Of a DNA stretch of 7,869 nucleotides, positions 1 through 4,749 are shown piece by piece. Made by a program: the position numbers and the translations under genes. Every line of letters starts with the position of its first letter. Positions within the stretch are counted from its first letter, which is position 1. The notes under the pieces are model-generated. The model was not told the origin of the DNA. It did no database searches and saw only the letters and a program-made list of their open reading frames with translations. The stretch is from Desulfocapsa sulfexigens. Lineage in GTDB: Bacteria; Desulfobacterota; Desulfobulbia; Desulfobulbales; Desulfocapsaceae. The stretch lies in NCBI GenBank assembly GCA_015661935.1, contig DQVD01000399.1, forward strand, positions 1 to 7,869. Reading direction: 5' to 3'.

Positions 1-426
1 GGCAAGGTTTGGTGTAATGACTGTGGCCATGGGAAGAAGGTAATCCTTCAAGGCCTGTACTGCATCATCCTGAAGAAGCCTATCGCCATTTCTAGTCACC
101 ATAACCGGATCCAGGACAATGCTCTGACACTTATATTGTTGTAAAGATTCTACGACAGTAGTGATAACTTCAGGAGAATGGAGCATTCCTATCTTCACAG
201 CATCTGCGCCGATATCGGTCATAACAGCATCTATCTGCAGAGCAATAAATTCCGGGGGAACTGGCTGAATGCCTGATACAGTGACACTATTCTGGGCAGT
301 CAGGGCCGTTATCACCGACATGCCATAGCAGCCAAGAGCAGAAAAGGTTTTCAGGTCAGCCTGTATCCCTGCCCCTCCGCCACTGTCAGAGCCGGCGATG
401 GTTAATACCTTGTAATAGCTCTTCAT
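1..426 (-). CDS. thiD: Hydroxymethylpyrimidine/phosphomethylpyrimidine kinase ThiD (3' part missing)
   Basis: This is the N-terminal 142 codons of an open frame that continues past the left edge, roughly the first half of a usual ThiD (about 260-270 residues). ThiD phosphorylates HMP to HMP-P and then to HMP-PP, the pyrimidine half of thiamine, in the cytoplasm. Translation from the ATG at 424-426 gives family hallmarks in order: GSDSGGGAGIQAD near residue 12, the segment around TALTAQNS, KIGML near residue 79, LDPVMV followed by NGDRLL, and TPNL at the cut end. All match the ribokinase-fold ThiD pattern. The start is 24 nt downstream of the binding-protein stop, with a weak ribosome site (GGGTGA) just before it, so the gene is almost certainly the next gene of the thi operon and under the upstream TPP riboswitch. 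Identity is secure. A fusion to ThiE, known in some bacteria, cannot be excluded because the C-terminus is outside the window. Confidence 0.95.
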   Translation of the reverse strand, partial: MKSYYKVLTIAGSDSGGGAGIQADLKTFSALGCYGMSVITALTAQNSVTVSGIQPVPPEFIALQIDAVMTDIGADAVKIGMLHSPEVITTVVESLQQYKCQSIVLDPVMVTRNGDRLLQDDAVQALKDYLLPMATVITPNLA

Positions 427-450
427 AGTTCACCCATCTGTTTATAAATT

Positions 451-1386
451 CTACCAGACATGAATCAAATCCGCTGCCTTAACCGGTTTCTCAATCAAGC
501 CATGCTTAAGCGAGAAATCAGCAAAACTCTGCCAGGCCGCAACATCGGAACCACCGGGAGCGGCATAAAAGGGAAGGGTCAGGTGAAATGCATCTGTCTC
601 GATACGGGGATCTGCTTCGGGTAAAGCTCGAAGATAGGTCTTCAGCGCGTCTTCGGGGTGTTCACGCATATAGGCAGTTGCCGTCTCAACGGCCTGGATA
701 AAAGCTTTGATGCTCTTTTCCTTCTTTGCCAGGGTCTTTCCACCGCAGACAAAGATCAATTCCTCATAGTCAGGAATTCCCCACTTCTCCAACTCAAAAT
801 AGTCAGCCTCAAGATTCTGGTGAGCCATGGTCACTGTTTCATAGGTCTTAAAAGGCCCCATCACCGCATCCACATTACCGGTAACCAATGCAGGTACAAT
901 GGTAAATCCCACATTAATCGCCTCGTAATTCTGTACCCCGTTGATGGACATGAAGGCCTTGAGCATAACATCCATAAGCCCTGGAACTGTGTAACCTATC
1001 TTCTTTCCTTCCAGATCCTTAGGGCTCTTTATTCCTTTACTTTTCAGAAAAAGAAGAGTTGTTAAAGGATGCTCAATCAGACGTCCCACAACTTTGACAT
1101 CCAGGTCGGCCGAGGCTGCAATAACTGTCTGAGGTTCATAGGAAACGGCCATGTCCACGTTTCCTGAAGCGGCAAGTTTCAACCCGTCTGCTGTTTCAGA
1201 AGGAGAAATGATCTCCACCTCCAGTCCTTTTTCCTTGAACAAGCCCCTCTCCTGCGCAACATAGATGGGCAGATGATCTATATTGGGGAACCAGTCCAGC
1301 ATCAGGGTCAACTTTTGCGCTGATGCAGTACCCGCACAAAGCAGAAATGCGTAGACGACAAGAATTGCAGATAATTGTTTTTTCAT
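451..1386 (-). CDS. thiY: Periplasmic thiamine-precursor (pyrimidine) binding protein, NMT1/THI5 family, ThiY-like
   Basis: A 311-residue ABC-transporter substrate-binding protein. Residues 1-23 form a Sec signal peptide: KK, then a hydrophobic stretch, then a likely cleavage site ASA|Q. The mature protein opens with LMLDWFPNIDHLPIYVAQE, the typical start of NMT1/THI5-like proteins that bind pyrimidine precursors of thiamine (HMP or its formylamino form). It continues with the usual two-lobe features: a G-L-x-V-E-I strand near residue 54, SGNVDMAVSYEP near 74-85, DLEGKKIGY near 124-132 and a GNVDAVMG hinge near 170-177. The start at 1386 is supported by a strong AGGAGG at 1397-1402. It lies between the permease and thiD genes and behind a TPP riboswitch, which favours a thiamine precursor over the nitrate, taurine or sulfonate ligands of related proteins. 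Which pyrimidine is bound cannot be read from sequence. The spacer upstream is occupied by a MITE-like element. Confidence 0.88.
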   Translation of the reverse strand: MKKQLSAILVVYAFLLCAGTASAQKLTLMLDWFPNIDHLPIYVAQERGLFKEKGLEVEIISPSETADGLKLAASGNVDMAVSYEPQTVIAASADLDVKVVGRLIEHPLTTLLFLKSKGIKSPKDLEGKKIGYTVPGLMDVMLKAFMSINGVQNYEAINVGFTIVPALVTGNVDAVMGPFKTYETVTMAHQNLEADYFELEKWGIPDYEELIFVCGGKTLAKKEKSIKAFIQAVETATAYMREHPEDALKTYLRALPEADPRIETDAFHLTLPFYAAPGGSDVAAWQSFADFSLKHGLIEKPVKAADLIHVW

Positions 1387-1396
1387 AGCTCGATAT

Positions 1397-1402
1397 CCTC
1401 CT
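1397..1402 (-). promoter_or_regulatory. Ribosome binding site of the binding-protein gene
   Basis: Minus-strand AGGAGG lies 10 nt before the ATG at 1384-1386 and fixes the start. It sits only about 11 bp from the end of the MITE-like element, so translation of the binding protein does not depend on coupling to the upstream permease gene. Confidence 0.8.
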
Positions 1403-1413
1403 ACTTTAAAATT

Positions 1414-1596
1414 GATAACTATTCAGGTGGCATCCGACTTAGCCAAACCACCGTACTGTTACTGTGTAGTGCCTTACAGAACAATTTCTTGTTTTTTCAA
1501 AAGAAATTTTCTGATAATCCACTTATCCAGTGAACTGGTTTTCTGCCTGAACAGGGTTAGAAGTTTACGCTTACCTTGGTGCTCCTGAACAGTTAC
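1414..1596. mobile_element. MITE-like non-coding element between the permease and binding-protein genes
   Basis: The roughly 183-bp spacer is bounded by terminal inverted repeats: TAACTATTCAGG at 1416-1427 and CCTGAACAGTTA at 1584-1595, which match at 11 of 12 positions when one is reversed. Directly outside lies AAAATT on both sides (1408-1413 and 1597-1602), a possible 6-bp target duplication, although AT-rich sequence could give this by chance. The interior has no gene. It contains a long hairpin (1477-1513), a small GGTGG/CCACC pair (1426-1430 and 1448-1452) and a CCAGT-GA-ACTGG palindrome (1527-1538). The hairpin segment recurs at 4658-4706. Small size, inverted ends, lack of coding and recurrence fit a miniature inverted-repeat element. 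No transposase is present, so the family is unknown. An intercistronic repeat that is not mobile remains possible. Confidence 0.55.
1467..1514 (+). repeat. Dispersed hairpin repeat, copy 1
   Basis: This 48-bp stretch starts TAGTGCCTTACAGA and ends AAATTTTCTGA. It is nearly identical to 4658-4706: one A/G change and small length differences in the T and A runs. Bases 1477-1513 fold on themselves. CAGAACAATTTCTT pairs with the distal AAGAAATTTTCTG as 13 base pairs with one bulged base around a T-rich loop. It lies centrally inside the MITE-like element. Confidence 0.8.
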
Positions 1597-2348
1597 AAAA
1601 TTTGTTGATTTTCTTTCCAATGGATACTCTTTTTTTCCAGCCAGCCCACCCCAAACCAGAGAAGCAATCCCATAAGAGACAGCCACAGGATGGCAGCAAA
1701 AACCAGATCCACTTTTAAGCGGGCATTGGCCTGGATCATCAAATACCCCAAGCCCTTTTGTGCTCCAACCCACTCCCCGATCACTGCCCCGATGGTTGCC
1801 ACCGTCACCCCCACCCGGAGGCCTGCAAAAAAATGAGGCAGAGCCCAGGGCCAGTACAGCAGGCGCATGGTTTGCCAGAATCCTGCTCCCATAAGTCTGA
1901 ATAGAACCCGAAATTCACGATCACAGCTCTTAAACCCTTCCAGAAGGCTTACGGTGACAGGAAAAAAGATGATGATTGCAGCCATCAAAATCTTTCCTGC
2001 CATTCCATATCCCAGCCATACAACCAGCAAAGGTGCCAAGGCAAATACCGGTATGGCCTGAGAAACAACAAGAAATGGGGAAAGTGCCTTCTCCAGCCAT
2101 GGCCAGGCAAACATTCCCATGGCCAGGGGGATTGCCACGGCAAGAGCCAAGCCGATACCACAAACAATCTCCATCCCGGTGGTGAGTGCATGGGGCAGGA
2201 TCAACGGGGCCTTCAATACAGCAGTCTGTGCTATGATTAAGGGAGGCGGCAGGATAAAAATCGGAATCGCGAAAATTCGGCAAGTCGCTTCCCACAGACC
2301 AAGGACTAAAACCAGTATTCCAAAAGCCAGAAGATTGCTACGAGACAT
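1593..2348 (-). CDS. thiX: ABC transporter permease for thiamine precursor, ThiX-like
   Basis: A 251-residue inner-membrane permease of the SsuC/ThiX type (binding-protein-dependent transport family), the usual length for the group. Hydrophobic segments lie near residues 7-23, 58-80, 93-113, 118-137, 180-195 and 214-236. The cytoplasmic EAA-like loop (LMGAGFWQTMRLLYWPWALP, about residues 152-171, then FFAGLRVG) is the contact site for the ATPase. The start is taken at ATG 2346-2348, where AAGGAG precedes at a 9-nt spacing. A TTG at 2354 is in frame but too close to that site. The gene overlaps the ATPase gene by 11 nt, indicating translational coupling. The product should form the channel for substrate delivered by the binding protein encoded downstream. 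The last codon is followed by a TAA that lies inside the inverted end of the adjacent MITE-like element, so the C-terminus may have been altered by its insertion. Confidence 0.88.
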   Translation of the reverse strand: MSRSNLLAFGILVLVLGLWEATCRIFAIPIFILPPPLIIAQTAVLKAPLILPHALTTGMEIVCGIGLALAVAIPLAMGMFAWPWLEKALSPFLVVSQAIPVFALAPLLVVWLGYGMAGKILMAAIIIFFPVTVSLLEGFKSCDREFRVLFRLMGAGFWQTMRLLYWPWALPHFFAGLRVGVTVATIGAVIGEWVGAQKGLGYLMIQANARLKVDLVFAAILWLSLMGLLLWFGVGWLEKKSIHWKENQQIL

Positions 2349-3084
2349 GGTCAATATCTCCTTCCAGTTTTTGCATAATTGTTTTCTTTATGGCCAGCAA
2401 CTCAGGGTTATCAAAACGCCTGGGCTTATCGTCATAAAGCTCTATTTTCTCCACGACCCTCATGGGTTTAACACTGAGCAAATAGAGATCATCGGCCAAC
2501 AGCAGGGCCTCGTCCACATCATGGGTGATCATAAGCAGAGTTCTGTTAAACTCGCTCTGCAGTAAAAGCAGAAGAGACTGCAGACTTTTCCTGGTTATCG
2601 CATCAAGCGCCGAAAGCGGCTCATCAAGCAAAACCAAGTCCCTGTTGAACATGAGCGTTCGCACCAGAGCACAGCGTTGACGCATCCCTCCGGATACCTG
2701 GTGAGGCAGATGCTTTTCATAGCCATCCAGTCCCAACCTTGAAAACAGCTGAATAGCACGTTGCCTGGCCTGTTTTAGATCCTCTCCTCCAGTCCTGGCT
2801 GGCAGCAGACTGTTCTCCAAAAGAGAAAACCAGGGTAGAAGGAGATCCTTCTGATGCATATAAGCGGCCAAATCTCCAAGATGATCGACATCGGATCCCT
2901 GCCAGCTTATCAGACCCTCATCAGCCGGGGTTACCCCGGTGAGAACATCAAAAAAGGTACTCTTGCCACAGCCGGACGGACCAATGAGCACAGCAAAACG
3001 ATTCCGGGTTACTGTGAGAGTAAATCCGGAAAAGACAGGCTGCTGGTCAAAAGTCTTTGTTAAACCAGAGACAGAAAGCATCAT
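2338..3084 (-). CDS. thiZ: ABC transporter ATP-binding protein for thiamine precursor, ThiZ-like
   Basis: A 248-residue nucleotide-binding subunit that powers pyrimidine-precursor import with the neighbouring permease. Motifs in order are Walker A GPSGCGKST (residues 35-43), Q-loop MHQKD (Q78), signature VSGGMRQR (130-137, a V and M variant of LSGGQ), Walker B LVLLDEP (150-156), D-loop SALD and H-loop H188 in MITHD. All catalytic positions are intact. The family resembles the nitrate/taurine-type ATPases, and the thiamine assignment comes from the TPP riboswitch directly upstream and thiD in the same operon. The start is uncertain: GTG 3090, ATG 3084 and ATG 3081 are in frame and none has a clear Shine-Dalgarno sequence. 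ATG 3084 is used here. The 3' end overlaps the permease start. Confidence 0.88.
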   Translation of the reverse strand: MMLSVSGLTKTFDQQPVFSGFTLTVTRNRFAVLIGPSGCGKSTFFDVLTGVTPADEGLISWQGSDVDHLGDLAAYMHQKDLLLPWFSLLENSLLPARTGGEDLKQARQRAIQLFSRLGLDGYEKHLPHQVSGGMRQRCALVRTLMFNRDLVLLDEPLSALDAITRKSLQSLLLLLQSEFNRTLLMITHDVDEALLLADDLYLLSVKPMRVVEKIELYDDKPRRFDNPELLAIKKTIMQKLEGDIDHVS

Positions 3085-3115
3085 CCACACTTAAGCAGAG
3101 GAGTATAATAAAGGG

Positions 3116-3139
3116 AAAAGATGTGCCGAAAATAGCACA
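3116..3139 (-). terminator. Candidate riboswitch-controlled terminator
   Basis: In the leader between aptamer and ATPase gene, minus-strand UGUGCU pairs with GGCACA (positions 3139-3134 and 3127-3122) over a 6-nt loop and is followed by UCUUUU and then CCCUUU. This is a short hairpin with an imperfect U-tract, placed where a TPP riboswitch expression platform is expected. A possible competing pairing is GGGAA of the aptamer 3' strand (3172-3168) with UUCCC (3146-3142). The stem is weak, so translational control is an alternative. Confidence 0.4.
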
Positions 3140-3163
3140 AGGGGAATGTACTGCGTCCACCAT

Positions 3164-3241
3164 GACTTTCCCTACGACTTGATTACAAGTATCAGGTTCC
3201 AGGGGTTTATTCTCAGCTGACAAATCCAGCACCCCCAAGTC
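3164..3241 (-). ncRNA. TPP riboswitch aptamer (THI element)
   Basis: Reading the minus strand from 3241, the conserved parts of the thiamine-pyrophosphate aptamer appear in order. GACUU forms one side of P1. GGGGGUGC is followed by a GCUG/CAGC hairpin (P3), the invariant CUGAGA, then ACCCC closing P2. Next come GAACCUGAU, the ACUUG-UAAU-CAAGU hairpin (P5) and CGUAGGGA. AAGUC at 3168-3164 closes P1. The two ligand-contact regions (CUGAGA for the pyrimidine, the P4/P5 side for the pyrophosphate) are intact. It lies 80 nt upstream of the ATPase start and should reduce expression of the transporter-thiD operon when TPP is abundant. Confidence 0.96.
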
Positions 3242-3249
3242 TCAGACTT

Positions 3250-3284
3250 CTGATATATGCTGATCAGGAATCAGCACATATCAG
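3250..3284. repeat. Long inverted repeat upstream of the TPP riboswitch
   Basis: Arms of 15 bp (3250-3264 and 3270-3284) are separated by 5 bp. On the minus strand they read CTGATATGTGCTGAT and ATCAGCATATATCAG. The single non-match becomes a G-U pair in minus-strand RNA, so all 15 positions can pair. It lies between the carbonic-anhydrase-like gene stop (3311) and the aptamer (3241). No U-tract follows on the minus strand, so it is a poor intrinsic terminator by the usual rule. It could be an operator or a 5' leader hairpin. Confidence 0.75.
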
Positions 3285-3285
3285 T

Positions 3286-3314
3286 ATTATTTCAATATTC
3301 TATAACTTCCTTAA
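3286..3314 (-). promoter_or_regulatory. Candidate promoter of the thi operon
   Basis: Minus-strand AATAAT (3291-3286, five of six matches to the -10 consensus) lies 17 nt from TTAAGG (3314-3309, three of six for the -35). Initiation would fall near 3279, inside the 3250-3284 inverted repeat and upstream of the aptamer. This was read by eye only. The weak -35 overlaps the stop codon of the upstream gene. Confidence 0.35.
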
Positions 3315-3781
3315 CCCGCAAACGGAAGAGATGAATGATGCAAATTAATCTTCAATTTACCATCTGCTGTCTTATTGTACCCAAAGGTATACTCAACTTT
3401 TACTTCAGAACCATCTGTCTGAGTGAAAAAGTAGTTGCCCATGGCGACGGCATAATCGCCATGCAGATAGGTTCCCATATTTTCAAAACGAACCTTTGTC
3501 CAGGGATGAATGGCAAACCCATGATCTTCTGCAAACTTGTCATTTCCACCTACAAAGTAGGAAAGGGCACTTTCTCTATCTGGTCTGAACTGCGCATCCG
3601 CCGCCTTAGTGGGCTTAAACAGAACCTCTCCAGCTTCAAAGTTATACAGAGTATCAAGATGATTTTCAGCAGCAGCAACAAAATCACCCTTATCGGTGAA
3701 TGCTTTTCCAATTGCAACAATTCCATCACCCCAAACCTGTTGAGCCTGTGCTACTTCTTCTGCAGTGATAATATCCGCCAT
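3311..3781 (-). CDS. Probable iota-class carbonic anhydrase (COG4337, SnoaL/NTF2-like fold)
   Basis: A 156-residue soluble protein without signal peptide. The start is ATG 3781, fixed by AAGGAGG at 3787-3793; an in-frame ATG at 3820 has no such site. The conserved core reads EVLFKPTKA (52-60), ALSYFVGG (72-79), GFAIHPWTKVRFEN (88-101), AMGNYFFT (113-120), VEYTFGY (129-135) and a C-terminal LHHSSLP (147-153). From memory of the family this pattern is COG4337, whose members from algae and cyanobacteria were shown to be iota-carbonic anhydrases that hydrate CO2 without a metal. The HHSS-type C-terminal motif and a Thr (T58), Tyr (Y75), Ser (S150/S151) set at near-equivalent spacing fit that active site. 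Databases often label such proteins phosphoribosyl-AMP cyclohydrolase or DUF4440. The true HisI zinc motifs are absent, so that label is probably wrong. Activity is inferred. It appears monocistronic, 69 bp upstream of the riboswitch on the same strand. Confidence 0.75.
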   Translation of the reverse strand: MADIITAEEVAQAQQVWGDGIVAIGKAFTDKGDFVAAAENHLDTLYNFEAGEVLFKPTKAADAQFRPDRESALSYFVGGNDKFAEDHGFAIHPWTKVRFENMGTYLHGDYAVAMGNYFFTQTDGSEVKVEYTFGYNKTADGKLKINLHHSSLPFAG

Positions 3782-3786
3782 TTTTT

Positions 3787-3793
3787 CCTCCTT
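3787..3793 (-). promoter_or_regulatory. Ribosome binding site deciding the start of the carbonic-anhydrase-like gene
   Basis: Minus-strand AAGGAGG lies 5 nt before ATG 3781. It selects the 156-residue form over the 169-residue form starting at 3820. Confidence 0.85.
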
Positions 3794-3836
3794 CAATGGG
3801 ACATGATGCCCTGCGGGCACATTCAGAAGACAGAAA

Positions 3837-3848
3837 CCAGAATAGTTA
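3837..3848 (-). repeat. Isolated element-end sequence
   Basis: CCAGAATAGTTA on the plus strand differs at one of 12 positions from the reverse of TAACTATTCAGG, the end of the element at 1416. It is oriented so that the element body would lie toward the carbonic-anhydrase-like gene, but no partner end is seen there. It may be a remnant end, or the left arm of the AGTTA/TAACT inverted repeat spanning 3844-3870. Confidence 0.4.
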
Positions 3849-4392
3849 GCAGCCTGCGGCTGAAATAACTACAGTTGCTTTTCATCTGGCATCCACTTCC
3901 GGGAATGATTCACACAGAGACTGTGTTTTTCCAATACATAAATATAAGATACCCCAATTCCCCATATAGGCCGCCTCTAATACTCAAAACAGGCAGCAGA
4001 TGTCTCTCCAGAGCCTAGGAGATTGTACAAGAATGGTCTTTCGGGATATCCCAAACTTGAAAACCTACTCTACATGAGGAGGATTTGCAAGAAAAGCAGG
4101 ATCTTTCAAGGTTACAATCGACAGGAAGTAAGTGCAGATAGTCCGACAAAACTGCCAAAGGAATGGCCGACCATATGAAACTCCTTAAAATACCGCCTAC
4201 TCCAGCCATGAAGCCATGGCGCAACAAAAGCTGTATGAAACTCTTTCGGTAAATAGACCCTTCTACATGGATCACCAGTGGTTCCACAGGTTTCAGCAAG
4301 AACCATCTCTGTCATCTGTGAATGAAGCGAGCGACTTGCCATGCAGTGCAATGAAGTGATTGCTTCTGCACAATAATGCAGAATAGGAATAT

Positions 4393-4424
4393 CTTGTTAC
4401 GATGAAATATGATAGAGTAACAAG
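4393..4424. repeat. Perfect 8-bp inverted repeat with 16-bp spacer
   Basis: CTTGTTAC at 4393-4400 and GTAACAAG at 4417-4424 are exact reverse complements. Arm length and spacing could suit an operator or a weak hairpin, but there is no adjacent gene that it clearly controls. Confidence 0.5.
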
Positions 4425-4472
4425 CAGGATACAAATAAAACAGCGCAAAACAGAATGCATCATCAATGAATC

Positions 4473-4494
4473 CTGATGTCTTACGCAACATCAG
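4473..4494. repeat. Perfect 7-bp inverted repeat
   Basis: CTGATGT at 4473-4479 pairs with ACATCAG at 4488-4494 around an 8-nt loop. No T-tract follows on either strand, so it is not called a terminator. Confidence 0.45.
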
Positions 4495-4537
4495 CACGGA
4501 GTAATCGTAACTATTCGGCTAGCCTCCCATATTCGTC

Positions 4538-4586
4538 CGAATCGGCCTGCTCACATATGAACAAATATAGTTCACATGGCGATTCG
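4538..4586. repeat. Nested inverted repeat (extended hairpin)
   Basis: Outer arms CGAATCGGCC (4538-4547) and GGCGATTCG (4578-4586) pair with one bulged G. Inside, TGAAC (4558-4562) pairs with GTTCA (4570-4574) around AAATATA, with two further pairs beyond a mismatch. It sits between two element-end-like sequences (4507 and 4598). Confidence 0.55.
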
Positions 4587-4657
4587 AACAAACTTGGGTA
4601 ACTATCCAAACATTTACAGGTAAGCATAGACTTCGATTACCGGGTTTTCCACAAACT

Positions 4658-4706
4658 TAGTGCCTTACAGAGCAATTTCTTGTTTTTTTTCAAAGAAATT
4701 TTCTGA
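4658..4706 (+). repeat. Dispersed hairpin repeat, copy 2
   Basis: This 49-bp match to 1467-1514, in the same plus-strand orientation, begins TAGTGCCTTACAGAG and ends AAATTTTCTGA. The one substitution in the stem (A to G at 4671) leaves a G-U pair, so the CAGAG...TTCTG foot still closes. Upstream at 4598-4635, GTAACT, 15 bases, GGTAAGC and then ACTTC reproduce the spacing found on the minus strand at 1596-1561. More of the element than the hairpin is therefore shared. Confidence 0.8.
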
Positions 4707-4730
4707 AACTCAAATATTTACGAATATAAT
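4701..4730 (+). promoter_or_regulatory. Candidate promoter of the TPR gene
   Basis: TATAAT at 4725-4730 matches the -10 consensus exactly. TTCTGA at 4701-4706, 18 nt upstream, is a poor -35 (three of six). Transcription would begin near 4737, giving a leader of about 13 nt before the ATG at 4750. The -35 region is the last six bases of hairpin repeat copy 2. Confidence 0.5.
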
Positions 4731-4749
4731 TACATACGGGAAAACACCA

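Larger units (their letters stand above)
3794..4749. other. Gene-free stretch rich in inverted repeats and decayed element ends
   Basis: No convincing gene is visible in about 950 bp. Short open frames on the minus strand (for example 4112-4351 and 4015-4299) overlap one another, lack ribosome sites and show no recognisable domain. What is seen instead is structure. Stems occur at 3807-3819 and 3844-3870. An ACACAG-AGA-CTGTGT hairpin with a T-run lies at 3912-3930. Further stems occur at 4346-4371, 4393-4424, 4473-4494 and 4538-4586, and the second hairpin repeat is at 4658-4706. Sequences resembling the ends of the MITE-like element occur at 3837-3848, 4507-4518 and 4598-4635. TGGCATCCACTT at 3887-3898 resembles TGGCATCCGACTT at 1428-1440. 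The likeliest reading is an accumulation of degraded small elements, with the carbonic-anhydrase gene's promoter somewhere in its left part. Confidence 0.55.

Noticed and set aside
1561..1575. GTAAGCG-type sequence resembling the ends of IS66-family insertion sequences
   Set aside because: The similarity is a few bases only, recalled from memory. No transposase, TnpB-like gene or 8-bp duplication is present, so the family cannot be assigned.
1474..1773. Minus-strand 99-codon open frame spanning the permease end and the spacer
   Set aside because: It lies mostly antiframe within the permease gene and the repeat; no ribosome site and no recognisable product.
3782..3820. Longer 169-residue form of the carbonic-anhydrase-like protein starting at 3820
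   Set aside because: The AAGGAGG at 3787-3793 would then be inside the coding region, and the extra residues are not family-like. The 3781 start has ideal spacing.
3335..3868. Plus-strand 177-codon open frame opposite the carbonic-anhydrase-like gene
   Set aside because: It is the antisense shadow of a conserved gene with a strong ribosome site. Its translation is Cys/Ile/Ser-rich with no family features.
3912..3930. Hairpin ACACAG-AGA-CTGTGT followed by TTTT as a plus-strand terminator
   Set aside because: The stem is only 6 bp with a short T-run, and no plus-strand gene lies upstream for it to terminate.
4015..4351. Overlapping minus-strand open frames of 94 and 79 codons in the gene-free region, one with a GHSFG-like motif
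   Set aside because: They overlap in different frames, have no ribosome sites, an amino-acid make-up rich in His/Cys/Trp unlike the real genes nearby, and no recognisable domain. A GHSFG string alone is not evidence of a hydrolase.
4660..4749. N-terminal extension of the TPR protein from 4660
   Set aside because: It is made of the hairpin repeat, would bury the signal peptide 30 residues in, and lies upstream of a consensus TATAAT. ATG 4750 is better.
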